Shown here: positions 33,544 through 42,162 of the stretch, piece after piece
Position numbering within the stretch: the stretch's first letter is position 1
Layout: every line of letters begins with the position of its first letter
From: OCS155 cluster bacterium AG-333-G23
GTDB lineage: Bacteria > Actinomycetota > Acidimicrobiia > Actinomarinales > Actinomarinaceae
Length of the DNA stretch: 47,278 bases
Assembly: GCA_003282445.1 (NCBI GenBank)
Contig: QBZE01000008.1
Span: 1 to 47,278 of the forward strand
Direction: 5' to 3'
Program-made: the position numbers and the translations under genes
Notes under the pieces: generated by a model
The model's input: the letters and a program-made list of their open reading frames with translations, nothing else
Databases searched by the model: none
What the model was told of the DNA's origin: nothing

Positions 33544-34797
33544 ATGAAAAAAGTACTTATTTTATTAACAATCTTTCTAATTTCCTGTGGATCTGAGGAG
33601 GGAACAGCTGAACTTGATTACCCTGCGCAAGAAGTTAATGGTGTTTCTTTAGTAGATTGTTTAGTTTCTAAAGGATGGGAAAATATTCCGACAATTGAAC
33701 TAAGGGGCGATAGGGTACATTTAATATTCGATGAACCCTTTGATGTTGAAAGATATGATGTTTTACAAGAGGAATGCTTAGATATAGTTTGGCAATCTGT
33801 AGAAGTAGTTGAAGAAACTGAAGAAGCACCTTCTAATATCGAGGCGGATACAACAACGACCACTACAGTTGCGGATACAACAACGACCACTGTAGTTTTA
33901 GATAAGTCAGCTTTTGAAATTCTTGATAAACATCCTAAAGTAGAATGCCTGAACACCGTTGGTGCAACTATGTTTATAGATGTATTTGGAATGTATGTGA
34001 TTGCCGCTAAGGAGTCGCCGTTAGAAAAAGTTCTTCATACTGCAAATGTGTTGGCGCAATACCTTGATAATGACGAAGATGGATTTGCAGATGATCCAAA
34101 CGTATTATGGCAACTGGTTGAAAATAATTATATTATGCCTGTATGGCCAATAGATGGCGGAGCTGATGGTTTAACTGTAAGTGAAATCCGTCAAAAGTGT
34201 TCAAATGTAAATATTGGTGCATATATGTTTATTGAAGATATTAATGGTAATGGAGGAGACAGCTATGTTTTTGGTGGTATTGCGAACGACAATTCTTTTA
34301 TGAATGGTGGTGATGGAGAGTGGGACGCTAATTTAGAGGAAATTTTCCATACTGTTACGTGGGGGTGGTATAGAGCATACCCAGAATATTTTGCGAACGG
34401 TGATTGGTGGCCTTGGTCTGGTATAGAAAATAAAGACTTGATAGGTGGTAAAGGAGAACTAAGTTCTAAACTAACGACTGCCATGGATGCTGCTCGTGGC
34501 GGGTGGTTTGAAGACACACCTGACCAGTATCCGGACAATGCCTGGTATACATATGTCGATAAAAGTTGTGGATATGGATGTCAGAGTATTGAGTATTTAT
34601 ACTGGCTTCTGATGAGTAATATTGGTGCCTTAGACCCATCCATAACGAACAAATGTGAAAAAAGTAAAAGTGAATGGTTTATTTGCACTAAAGAAGAACT
34701 TGAACAAAAAGATGTCTTAGGGTTCGAATTAATAAATAATTATGGATTTAATTTACCGACAAATATTCCTGATGGAAATTATAAAGGAACTCCATAA
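33544..34797 (+). CDS. Lipoprotein sharing a novel N-terminal domain; calcium-site C-terminal domain
   Basis: 417 residues. The signal peptide ends in a canonical lipobox (LISC, C15). Residues about 23-82 align without gaps to residues 41-100 of the lipoprotein at 12562-14175, about 28 of 60 identical by my count, with both cysteines (C39, C78) kept. A threonine-rich repeated linker (103-117) leads to a C-terminal domain of about 290 residues. This has a DxDxDG loop (DNDEDGFADD, 175-184) that looks calcium-binding, and EEIFH (265-269), like an HExxH site whose first histidine is lost. I do not recognise a named family. Extracytoplasmic location is fairly sure; enzymatic function is not. Confidence 0.78.
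   Translation: MKKVLILLTIFLISCGSEEGTAELDYPAQEVNGVSLVDCLVSKGWENIPTIELRGDRVHLIFDEPFDVERYDVLQEECLDIVWQSVEVVEETEEAPSNIEADTTTTTTVADTTTTTVVLDKSAFEILDKHPKVECLNTVGATMFIDVFGMYVIAAKESPLEKVLHTANVLAQYLDNDEDGFADDPNVLWQLVENNYIMPVWPIDGGADGLTVSEIRQKCSNVNIGAYMFIEDINGNGGDSYVFGGIANDNSFMNGGDGEWDANLEEIFHTVTWGWYRAYPEYFANGDWWPWSGIENKDLIGGKGELSSKLTTAMDAARGGWFEDTPDQYPDNAWYTYVDKSCGYGCQSIEYLYWLLMSNIGALDPSITNKCEKSKSEWFICTKEELEQKDVLGFELINNYGFNLPTNIPDGNYKGTP
33844..33897 (+). repeat. 27-base tandem repeat encoding a Thr-rich linker
   Basis: Two 27-base copies (33844-33870, 33871-33897) differing at two bases, each encoding ADTTTTTxV. The stretch forms a flexible, probably extended linker between the two domains of the lipoprotein. 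Confidence 0.9.
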
Positions 34798-34800
34798 AAT

Positions 34801-36183
34801 CTAGCTTAAAGGTTTAAGCTTTGCTGTGAAATGTCTTAAGAATCTTGATTGTTCGGTAATCTCATACCCTTTTAACTTATCTTTATTTTCAACAAGTTTT
34901 TCTAATACTTCAGCTACATAATCAAAATGACTTTGGGTATAAGTTCTTCTTGGTGCGGCAAGTCTTACTAATTCATGAGTAGCTGGAGTATCATTTTCAC
35001 CATTTTCACCAGCAACTCCAAAAGCAAACGTCCCTAATTCTGCAGTTCTAATACCTCCAAGAAGATATAGTTCACAAACGACAGCTTGTCCTGGATATTG
35101 ATGAGGAGGAATATCAGGTAAAAATGTTTTTGCATCTATATATAAAGCATGACCTCCTGCAGGTTGAACTATTGGTAAACCATAGCTGATAGCCTTTTCT
35201 CCTAGATAAGCTATTGACCTTGCCCTGTATTGGAGGTAGTTTTCATCTGTAATCTCAATTAATCCTTGTGCTAATGCGTCTAGGTCTCTTCCTGCTAGTC
35301 CTCCATAAGTTGGAAAGCCTTCTGTTAAAATTAACAAATTCTTAGCATCCTCTGCTAACTGATCATCATTTAAAGCAAGTAAGCCACCAATATTTCCAAA
35401 ACCATCTTTCTTCAAACTTATTGAACAACCATCCGCAAGCCTAAAGGCTTCCTTAGCAATGTCTCTAACTTTTTTACCTTTATAACTATCTTCTCTTTGT
35501 GAGACAAACCATGCATTTTCAGCAAATCTACAGGCATCAAGTAAAAACATTTTCTTATATTTCTTACATAATGCTTTTACTGCTTTTAAATTCTCCATTG
35601 ATACAGGCTGTCCTCCGCCGGTATTGTTTGTTATGGTCATGAGAACAAATGGAACTTTTGAACCATCTTCACTTTTAAGAAGTTCCTCTAATTTTTCTAG
35701 GTCAACATTACCCTTAAAATCTGAAGGGTCTAACAAGCTGAGCCCTTCTTTACAAAGTAAGTCAATTGGCGTTGATTCAGCAAATTCAAAATTAGCTCGA
35801 GTAGTATCAAAATGGCTATTGCTAGGAATAATATCTCCACTCTTTACACATATAGAAGCAAGTATTCTTTCACTGGCTCTTCCTTGATGTGTCGGAATTA
35901 TATGTTTATACCCAGTTAGGTCTCTAACAACCTCTTCAAATCTTTGCCATGATTTCGAACCTGCATATGATTCGTCTCCTCTCATTAATGAAGCCCATTG
36001 TTCAGAGGACATTGAGCCTGTACCTGAATCAGTTAGTAAATCGATTGTTACCTCTTGTGATTTAAGACCAAATACATTTGAATGTTCTCTTGCAAGATAT
36101 TCTTTTCTCTCTTCAGGAGTGGTGATAGGTAAAGACTCGACAGATTTTATTTTGAAAGGTTCGATTATTGTCTCAAAGTCCAT
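34801..36183 (-). CDS. tnaA: Tryptophanase-family PLP lyase
   Basis: 460 residues from ATG 36183; the frame is open to 36240 but that would overlap the divergent gene and lacks homology. It matches tryptophanase and tyrosine phenol-lyase throughout: IDLLTDSGTGSMS, MRGDESYAGS, IPTHQGR, TITNNTGGGQPVS, the PLP lysine in SISLKKDGF, EGFPTYGGLAGRD, and the C-terminal RRTYTQSHFDYV...LRHFTAKL. The tyrosine phenol-lyase arginine region is GIRTAELGTF here, resembling tryptophanase, so cleavage of tryptophan to indole, pyruvate and ammonia is favoured. Convergent with the lipoprotein gene (3 bases apart). Confidence 0.85.
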   Translation of the reverse strand: MDFETIIEPFKIKSVESLPITTPEERKEYLAREHSNVFGLKSQEVTIDLLTDSGTGSMSSEQWASLMRGDESYAGSKSWQRFEEVVRDLTGYKHIIPTHQGRASERILASICVKSGDIIPSNSHFDTTRANFEFAESTPIDLLCKEGLSLLDPSDFKGNVDLEKLEELLKSEDGSKVPFVLMTITNNTGGGQPVSMENLKAVKALCKKYKKMFLLDACRFAENAWFVSQREDSYKGKKVRDIAKEAFRLADGCSISLKKDGFGNIGGLLALNDDQLAEDAKNLLILTEGFPTYGGLAGRDLDALAQGLIEITDENYLQYRARSIAYLGEKAISYGLPIVQPAGGHALYIDAKTFLPDIPPHQYPGQAVVCELYLLGGIRTAELGTFAFGVAGENGENDTPATHELVRLAAPRRTYTQSHFDYVAEVLEKLVENKDKLKGYEITEQSRFLRHFTAKLKPLS

Positions 36184-36219
36184 ACAGAGATTGTAACTTA
36201 TAATTTTAAAGATATCATT

Positions 36220-36702
36220 ATGTTTATGGCTGAACTCCATAAAACAGTTGAAGAAATATATAACACTAACTTAGACAAGCTCGAAGTTTTTGAGTGCGAG
36301 GATGAATTCTCAGACACACAGAGTTTCTGTGATCATTATGGATACAAAATTGAAGATTCCTGTAATGCAATTTTAATTAAATCAAAAAAGCCAGAAGAAT
36401 TCTATACATTATTCTGCGTATTAGGTTCAACCAGATTAGATGTTAACCATAAAGCAAAATCATTAATGGGGGCAAGGAAAGTTAGCTTTGCTTCTAAAGA
36501 AGAAGCTGAAGAGATAACAAGCCAGATTTATGGAGGGATAAGTCCTTTAGGTTTAGTTCCAGAAATAAAAATATTTATAGATAAGCAAGTTTTGACTAGA
36601 GAAAAAATATTTATTGGAGCCGGAAATAGAGTCTCTAAGTTTTTTCTCAAACCTGAATCACTCGTTGAGCTTACTCAGGGCAAAATAGAAGATTTAATTT
36701 AA
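36220..36702 (+). CDS. ybaK: YbaK/EbsC family aminoacyl-tRNA deacylase
   Basis: 160 residues (or 158 from the second ATG at 36226). Family segments include AILIKSKKPEEFYTLFCVLGSTRLDV, KAKSLMGARKVSFASKEEAEE, the GGISPLGL loop and IFIGAGNRVSKFFL. YbaK-type domains deacylate mischarged tRNAs such as Cys-tRNA(Pro). The true subtype (YbaK, ProX or other) cannot be set. It is divergent from tryptophanase, with about 36 bases between starts, and its end overlaps a convergent gene by 9 bases. Confidence 0.85.
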   Translation: MFMAELHKTVEEIYNTNLDKLEVFECEDEFSDTQSFCDHYGYKIEDSCNAILIKSKKPEEFYTLFCVLGSTRLDVNHKAKSLMGARKVSFASKEEAEEITSQIYGGISPLGLVPEIKIFIDKQVLTREKIFIGAGNRVSKFFLKPESLVELTQGKIEDLI

Positions 36703-37131
36703 TCCACCCCTGCACAAACTAGAAGCTTGAGGAGATAGAGCCTTGCCGCCAATTCCAGGGAATCGACCAGCTTGTAAATAATATTTTAAAAATGTCCTTA
36801 CATTTTGAAAATCATCTTTGGTTACCTCTTGAGGCTTGGTTAAAACACTTAAAGGATCTGGAAGATTATCATATAAAAACGATTGCTGCTGACTATCTAA
36901 ATTAGAAACATATTCTGATAGAAGTGAGATTGTAACGTCATAGTCTTCAATAACTGCGATACAATTCTCATATTCATTTACTGTAAGAGGACTGACGTCA
37001 ACATCATAATTTTGTCTATATTGAAAAAATAAAATAAGAAATATAAAAATTAATGTTGTATAAAGCAATATTTTTAATGGAAAAAATATTACCTTTCTGA
37101 TTGGCCACAAAATGGCTTTAAATAACTTCAT
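36694..37131 (-). CDS. Hypothetical membrane-anchored protein
   Basis: 145 residues, not recognised. A basic N-terminus precedes one transmembrane segment (about 21-38), leaving about 105 residues outside the membrane with two cysteines (near 57 and 140) that could form a disulfide. It is helix-rich with a conserved-looking LPDPLSVLTKPQEV stretch, but no motif is known to me. It starts 4 bases after the DDAH-like gene and ends inside the convergent YbaK gene. Codon use is like its neighbours. Confidence 0.65.
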   Translation of the reverse strand: MKLFKAILWPIRKVIFFPLKILLYTTLIFIFLILFFQYRQNYDVDVSPLTVNEYENCIAVIEDYDVTISLLSEYVSNLDSQQQSFLYDNLPDPLSVLTKPQEVTKDDFQNVRTFLKYYLQAGRFPGIGGKALSPQASSLCRGGLN

Positions 37132-37135
37132 AAAA

Positions 37136-37936
37136 CTAATTTAAAGCAATAACTAAACATTGGCATGCCCCGCCTGATTTTATAAATTCTGAAACCTCTG
37201 CAACTACTACTTTTGCACCTAAGTCTGAGATTTTATTCGCTACCTCAATTCCATCTGATGGAAGTATTACGGTGTCCTGAACAACTACTGCATTACAAGC
37301 TAGCTTATTTGCATCACCTTCAGAGACAGGAATTAAATTGAAAAATTGAGAAAATTGAGATAATGATTCATCTTTAAATGCCTGGGGATAAAATATTGCA
37401 TCATTACTTTCAGTTGGGAGTTTCTGAAAACAAGTATCTAAATGATAAAATTTTTCATTTACTAACTCAACAATTATAGGAGTTAAATTAAATTCATCAG
37501 CTATATACATTAAAGCCTCTTTATCACTTCTTATTCCATATGCCCCAATAAGATACTCTCCGTAAACAAATGCGTCTCCTCTTCCTTCAAATTTATATTC
37601 TGATGGGATTCGAGCAACATTGTAACCATTTTCATTAAACCAATTTGCAAAAACTTCTTCCTCTCCCCTTCTTTCTTCATATTTAAAATTAGCTATTAAG
37701 ACATCCTTGCCATTTATAATTCCTGAATTAGCAGTGAAAACAAGGTCTGGTAATTGTTCATTTGGAGGAACTACCTCAACAGTGGCGCCTGCTGATTCAA
37801 TGCTTTCTTTTAAATTATTCCACTGCTTTTTGGCTAAATCTAAATCTACTTCAACACCAGCAACCATCCATGGATTAATCGAATACTCAACTTTAAAATA
37901 TTCTGGTGAACTCATTAGAACGGAGTGATTTGCCAT
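37136..37936 (-). CDS. DDAH-like amidinohydrolase
   Basis: 266 residues of the pentein fold (dimethylarginine dimethylaminohydrolase/arginine deiminase superfamily). Recognised segments: FTANSGIINGKDVLIANF, the FEGRGDAFVYG substrate loop, the catalytic histidine in FYHLDTCF, and the catalytic cysteine in the C-terminal SGGACQCLVIAL. DDAH makes citrulline and dimethylamine from methylarginines; close relatives include arginine deiminases, so the substrate is not fixed. It is followed by a small membrane protein gene and stands divergent to a GNAT gene. Confidence 0.85.
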   Translation of the reverse strand: MANHSVLMSSPEYFKVEYSINPWMVAGVEVDLDLAKKQWNNLKESIESAGATVEVVPPNEQLPDLVFTANSGIINGKDVLIANFKYEERRGEEEVFANWFNENGYNVARIPSEYKFEGRGDAFVYGEYLIGAYGIRSDKEALMYIADEFNLTPIIVELVNEKFYHLDTCFQKLPTESNDAIFYPQAFKDESLSQFSQFFNLIPVSEGDANKLACNAVVVQDTVILPSDGIEVANKISDLGAKVVVAEVSEFIKSGGACQCLVIALN

Positions 37937-37982
37937 AATTCATAGTTTACAATTTTATCTATTAAATGTATATTTTTTATAA

Positions 37983-38501
37983 ATGAACAATTACGAATAT
38001 TCTCCTATAGTTGATAATTTTCTTGAAGAGTGTCATGAAATTAATCAAGATAATGTACCAGAAGTAGGTTCCAGATCATTAGAGGGCTTAACGAATTCAA
38101 TTGAAAATTCTGACTACAACGAATGTGTTATTTTTGAAAATAAAGTTGTTGGATTTGTAGTTTGTTTCCAAGATAGCGAAAAAACTATTTCATACATGAA
38201 AGAAATAGAGCATAAAAATTTTAAAGAAATTAGTAAAAGAGTAAAGAACTTTCTATATATTGATCGAATTGCCATCGATTCCAAATTTAGAAATAATAAA
38301 TTAGCAAGTGGGCTTTACTCTAAAATTATTGATTTTTCGAAGAATAATTCTATAGAAAATTTAACAGCTGAAATAAATTTACTACCTTCTGTGAATACAC
38401 CTTCATTTAACTTTCATAAGAATTTTGGATTTATTGAAATTGATACTGTTAAATATTCAGAAGATTATGAGGTATCTTTACAAAAGAAGATTGTTGATTA
38501 G
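37983..38501 (+). CDS. GNAT family N-acetyltransferase
   Basis: 172 residues. The acetyl-CoA-binding region lies in LYIDRIAIDSKFRNNKLASGLYSKIIDF (about 92-120), where the usual Q/RxxGxG/A loop is degenerate (RNNKLA). The C-terminal NFHKNFGF segment before the last strand is typical. Substrate is unknown. It leads a small plus-strand run with a hypothetical gene and a LysE-type exporter gene. Confidence 0.78.
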   Translation: MNNYEYSPIVDNFLEECHEINQDNVPEVGSRSLEGLTNSIENSDYNECVIFENKVVGFVVCFQDSEKTISYMKEIEHKNFKEISKRVKNFLYIDRIAIDSKFRNNKLASGLYSKIIDFSKNNSIENLTAEINLLPSVNTPSFNFHKNFGFIEIDTVKYSEDYEVSLQKKIVD

Positions 38502-38514
38502 TTAATATATAAAT

Positions 38515-38796
38515 ATGAATTTTAAATTACCACGAAGACACAGAAAAAATTTTGAAATTATTTCAAATAAAAAAATAGATGAAAATTTTAATGAAAATGA
38601 AAGTAAAGAAATCTTTGAACAAATTAAAAATGAATATCAGAAAGCTCCTAACTCATTTGGTTCAAACGAGGGAAGAAAAGAATCATATCTAGAGTTATTG
38701 CTGATTGTTTCTGATCAAATAGCTAAAGAGTACAAAAGTATTGATGTTAAATTAACTCAGGGCATTCCAGAATTAATTAAATCAAAATCTCAATGA
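38515..38796 (+). CDS. Hypothetical small protein
   Basis: 93 residues, not recognised. The N-terminus is basic (LPRRHRKNF) and the rest is predicted mostly helical with alternating charged residues; no cysteine, signal peptide or membrane segment. It lies 13 bases after the GNAT gene and 10 bases before the LysE gene on the same strand, so co-transcription is likely. Coding status is supported by gap-free packing and absence of an alternative frame. Confidence 0.55.
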   Translation: MNFKLPRRHRKNFEIISNKKIDENFNENESKEIFEQIKNEYQKAPNSFGSNEGRKESYLELLLIVSDQIAKEYKSIDVKLTQGIPELIKSKSQ

Positions 38797-38806
38797 ATAA
38801 AAACAA

Positions 38807-39412
38807 ATGATAGATTCTTCAGTAATTGTTCAATTTGTAATAGTTCAATTAAGTTTTGCATTAACTCCAGGACTGATCATAGCTTTAGTTGCAAATGAAT
38901 CTGTGAAAAATGGTAGGAAAAAAGGTATAGAAATTGGAATAGGAGCTGCATTTGGAGCAATAGTAATGGCAATTACATCTTCTTTAGTGGTAAGTTATGT
39001 TTTTTCAATTATTCCAATAATGACTACCGTTATTTATTTTGTTGGTTCAATTTATATTTTATTTAAAGGAATTCAAACTCTAAGAAGTGAGTCAAAAGAA
39101 TCTCAAGAAAGCTTAAAAGAAAATGCAGTTATAGCTGGATTTAAAGTTAACTTAATGAATCCAAAAATGTGGGTTTTATTTTTAACAGTCTTACCAATAT
39201 TTATAACAACTGAAAATAATAATTTTTTAAATTTACTTTTTTTAGGACTACTTACAGTAGTAATAAACCTTGTTGCTGACATAGCTTATGCATTTATGAG
39301 TAGTTACTTTTTTTACAACTCTTCTGAAAAAACTAAAAATTTAATAAATAGAATATGCGGGATTTCTTTAATAACTATTGGTTCTTATTTATTTTTTAGT
39401 AGATTTTTTTGA
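38807..39412 (+). CDS. LysE/RhtB family amino-acid exporter
   Basis: 201 residues with six hydrophobic segments. The hallmark N-terminal LTPGLIIALVANESVKNGRKKGIEIGIGAAFGA matches the family consensus (PGP, then GxRxG). The central NLMNPKMWVLFLTVLPIF is also diagnostic. Members export amino acids such as lysine, threonine or leucine. Its last 24 bases overlap the convergent SPFH gene. Substrate unknown. Confidence 0.9.
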   Translation: MIDSSVIVQFVIVQLSFALTPGLIIALVANESVKNGRKKGIEIGIGAAFGAIVMAITSSLVVSYVFSIIPIMTTVIYFVGSIYILFKGIQTLRSESKESQESLKENAVIAGFKVNLMNPKMWVLFLTVLPIFITTENNNFLNLLFLGLLTVVINLVADIAYAFMSSYFFYNSSEKTKNLINRICGISLITIGSYLFFSRFF

Positions 39413-40333
39413 TGGCTTTGTATCTTCATCTTTAAAAAGTTCTGAGATAGCCCCAATACTTCCTAATGTTGCAGATAAATCTGCTGGTAAAAATATTTTT
39501 GTTGCTTTTCCATTTGCAACTTTTTCAAGTGATTCTAAATATTTAATTGCAATTAAATCATTTGTTGGATCGCCTTCATGAATCGCTGCGTAAACTTTCT
39601 CTATTGCTTCTGCTTCACCTTCAGCAACAGCTACTTTTTCATACTTTTGCGCATCAGCTATTGCCTTAAGAGCTTCTGCTTCACCTTCAGCACTTAATAT
39701 TTGAGATTGTCTCTCACCCTCTGCTGTAAGAATGGCTGCTCTCTTTTCACCTTCTGCTTCTGTTACGGCAGCTCTTCTATCACGTTCAGCTTTCATAACT
39801 TTGTTCATTGCATCTTGTACATCTTGTGGTGGATCAATTCTTTGAATCTCGACCCTTACAACACTTGTTCCCCACTTATCTGTAGCTTCATCAAGAATTA
39901 ATTTAAGAGATGTGTTGATAGTTTCCCTAGAAGTTAAAGCAGCATCTAATTCAAGATCTCCAACAACGTTTCTTAGGTTTGTTTGAGCTAATTTAGTAGC
40001 AGCTGTTATAAAATCTTCTACGTTATAAACCAAACTTTTAGGATCAGTTGGTTCATAATAAATTACAGCATCAACAGTAATTGTTACGTTATCTTTTGTA
40101 ATAACTTCTTGAGGAGGAACATCTATAACTGCTTCTCTCATGTCAACAATTATTAATTTCTCAATTCCCGGTATAACAATATTTAAACCTGGGGAAGCTT
40201 CTCTGTTATATTTTCCAAACCTTTCAACTAGGCCTCTCTCAAAGGGACGAAGAATTCTAAATATCCTAAAAACAATTGTTAGCAATATAGCAACTGTTAA
40301 AACAGTTCTAACTAAAGTAAAAATACCTTCCAT
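39389..40333 (-). CDS. SPFH/Band 7 membrane protein (QmcA/stomatin-like)
   Basis: 314 residues. An N-terminal hydrophobic anchor (about 6-24) is followed by the Band 7 domain (RPFERGLVERFGKY, PGLNIVIPGIEKL, VPPQEVITKDNVTITVDAVIYY, ETINTSLK). A long coiled region with repeated AEGE segments then runs from about 170 to 250, and the tail is lysine-rich. Such proteins form membrane microdomain scaffolds and influence membrane protease activity. No NfeD-type partner is adjacent. It lies between the LysE gene and the bc operon, 43 bases past the latter's last gene. Confidence 0.92.
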   Translation of the reverse strand: MEGIFTLVRTVLTVAILLTIVFRIFRILRPFERGLVERFGKYNREASPGLNIVIPGIEKLIIVDMREAVIDVPPQEVITKDNVTITVDAVIYYEPTDPKSLVYNVEDFITAATKLAQTNLRNVVGDLELDAALTSRETINTSLKLILDEATDKWGTSVVRVEIQRIDPPQDVQDAMNKVMKAERDRRAAVTEAEGEKRAAILTAEGERQSQILSAEGEAEALKAIADAQKYEKVAVAEGEAEAIEKVYAAIHEGDPTNDLIAIKYLESLEKVANGKATKIFLPADLSATLGSIGAISELFKDEDTKPSKKSTKK

Positions 40334-40376
40334 AATATATATTGTATTACTTATTTGTTATTAGGTCTAATTAAAA

Positions 40377-40745
40377 TTAGGACTGAGAATCTTCAGAATC
40401 TTCTTTTTCTTGTTCATAACGATTTAATGCAAGAACAAACATTACAAATAATATTGTAGAAGCAACAAAAAATGTTAAAGGTAAAATTCTTATCTCTAAA
40501 GCATTCAATCCATCTATTTCAGCAGGTTTTGGACCTCTCGGTGCATATAAAATGAATAGAAAAGAGTTAATCATTGCCCACCCAAATGTACCGGCACCAA
40601 CAACAAGGAATGCTAACCTTTTCCCAAGATTTGTTGCGTTAAGCATAAAAGTTGTTCCATAGAAGGTAATAATTGATCCAATAAACAGAAGAATTCCAGT
40701 AATCATTAAGTTCGCTGAAAGAAGCGATCTCATTATTTCACGCAT
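40377..40745 (-). CDS. Small membrane protein at the end of the bc complex operon
   Basis: 122 residues, not recognised. Three hydrophobic stretches (about 11-32, 44-68, 90-111) and an acidic C-terminal tail. It begins 8 bases inside the cytochrome c gene, so is translationally coupled to it and probably a subunit or assembly factor of the complex; this is inferred from position alone. No haem- or metal-binding residues stand out. Confidence 0.72.
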   Translation of the reverse strand: MREIMRSLLSANLMITGILLFIGSIITFYGTTFMLNATNLGKRLAFLVVGAGTFGWAMINSFLFILYAPRGPKPAEIDGLNALEIRILPLTFFVASTILFVMFVLALNRYEQEKEDSEDSQS

Positions 40746-42162
40746 CAGGCATCATCCCTCTCAGGTAATCTATAACTAATCCTATATCAGATTCAGGAAG
40801 AACAGCTCCGAATCCAGGCATTTTTCCTCCACCAACACCATTAACACCATAACCTTTTCCGTTTTCTGATCCTTTAATAATAAAATCAACCATATCTTCC
40901 CTGGCTTTAAATTGTATATTTGCTCTACCAGACCTTAATGCAGGGCCTAAACCTCCGGAAGCTATTTTCTTCGTATACGCAGCTCCTGCTGAATAACCAG
41001 CAGTATGACATCTAGCACAATAGGCATTAAATATTCCAACTGCTCTAACTGCTTTGTCATAATCTCCTTCATAAGTTCTCTCAGCAATTTCTTGGAAATC
41101 AACAACCCATAATTCATTTTCTAATGCTTCTTCAAGGAAGGCTAATCCACTAGTAGCTTCATCTAAAAACTTTTCTTTGCCTTCAACTAATATTCCAAGA
41201 TTAATTTCTGATGATTGGAGTTGAGAAAGATAGCCTCTAACAATACTTAGATCTTTTCTTCCAGGTATTGACTCTTCTTCTTCAGGGTTTAAGTTCAAAA
41301 CCTGTGTTCCTAATGCCTCAGAAATTGTAGCACTGTAAGCTGAAATCTCTATTTCCACAGAGTCAAACAAACCATCCTCATCAGAATCAATTCCATTTTC
41401 TTTTTCAATTAATGCTGAAATAACGCTCACAGCTTCTTCAACGATAGGCAGTTGTGTAGGAGCAATGTTTATTGCATCTATTAATTCAACCTGTCTTACA
41501 ATTTCACTTTCAACTTGTAATGATGAGTTATCTATTCTTAGAAGTGCTGAATTTATATTTGCCTCAATATTTTGAAGTTCTTCTTGTTGTGAAATCTGAA
41601 AATATCTAAGGTAATCAATTAAATCATCTAATTGACCATCATTCATTGGTCCTCCGCCTTCAAGACCCCATGCAGGCATTGGAGAGTTTGCTCTACCATA
41701 AATTAACCAATATCTAATTTCTTCTGAATCATATCTATAAAAAACATTATTTATTGCAGGAGCAGCCCAAGTAACACTTACACCACTTCTTTTTTCAACA
41801 TAAGATGCGGCACCTCCTGAACCGTCAACTCCATGACAATTTCCACATCCAAATTCCTCATAAAGATTTTCTCCTCTTACAACAGAAACTTCATCAAAAT
41901 ATTCAACAAATTCTTCCTGTCTGTTCTGTTCACCTAAGTAATATAGAGGAATCATTACTGTAAGGAGAGAAGCTACTAATACAGCTACTGATAAAGTTCT
42001 ATCTAAATGATTAGTTTCAAGTTCGTCATCTGAATGGTATTTATCTAAATTAGGGGGAACATCTTTAGTCCTTCCAGAACCTCTAAACCCAATAGCTGCA
42101 AAATAAGCTAAGGCACCAATTATGGCGAGGGCTATTAGCGTTATGAATAAAGAACTATTCAT
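40738..42162 (-). CDS. Dihaem cytochrome c subunit of the bc complex (QcrC-like)
   Basis: 474 residues with an N-terminal transmembrane segment (about 6-24) and a second (about 58-77), so the haem domains are outside the membrane. Two CxxCH motifs are present: C106-x2-C109-H110 and C382-x2-C385-H386. Met-rich segments (NSPMPAW near 160 and GGGKMPGF near 447) supply likely axial methionines. Between the haems lies a helical insert (about 190-375) with a calcium-type DxDxDG loop (259-267). In actinobacterial qcr operons a dihaem cytochrome c carries electrons on to oxidase. It overlaps the Rieske gene by 8 bases. Confidence 0.88.
   Translation of the reverse strand: MNSSLFITLIALAIIGALAYFAAIGFRGSGRTKDVPPNLDKYHSDDELETNHLDRTLSVAVLVASLLTVMIPLYYLGEQNRQEEFVEYFDEVSVVRGENLYEEFGCGNCHGVDGSGGAASYVEKRSGVSVTWAAPAINNVFYRYDSEEIRYWLIYGRANSPMPAWGLEGGGPMNDGQLDDLIDYLRYFQISQQEELQNIEANINSALLRIDNSSLQVESEIVRQVELIDAINIAPTQLPIVEEAVSVISALIEKENGIDSDEDGLFDSVEIEISAYSATISEALGTQVLNLNPEEEESIPGRKDLSIVRGYLSQLQSSEINLGILVEGKEKFLDEATSGLAFLEEALENELWVVDFQEIAERTYEGDYDKAVRAVGIFNAYCARCHTAGYSAGAAYTKKIASGGLGPALRSGRANIQFKAREDMVDFIIKGSENGKGYGVNGVGGGKMPGFGAVLPESDIGLVIDYLRGMMPDA

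Noticed and set aside
34803-34820. Perfect dyad AGCTTAAA-GG-TTTAAGCT as a bidirectional terminator
   Set aside because: Only a 2-base loop, AT-rich, inside the tnaA C-terminal codons and without a T-tract; too weak to call.
36184-36240. Longer tryptophanase start at 36240
   Set aside because: The 19 extra residues have no family similarity and overlap the divergent YbaK gene; the ATG at 36183 matches the family start.
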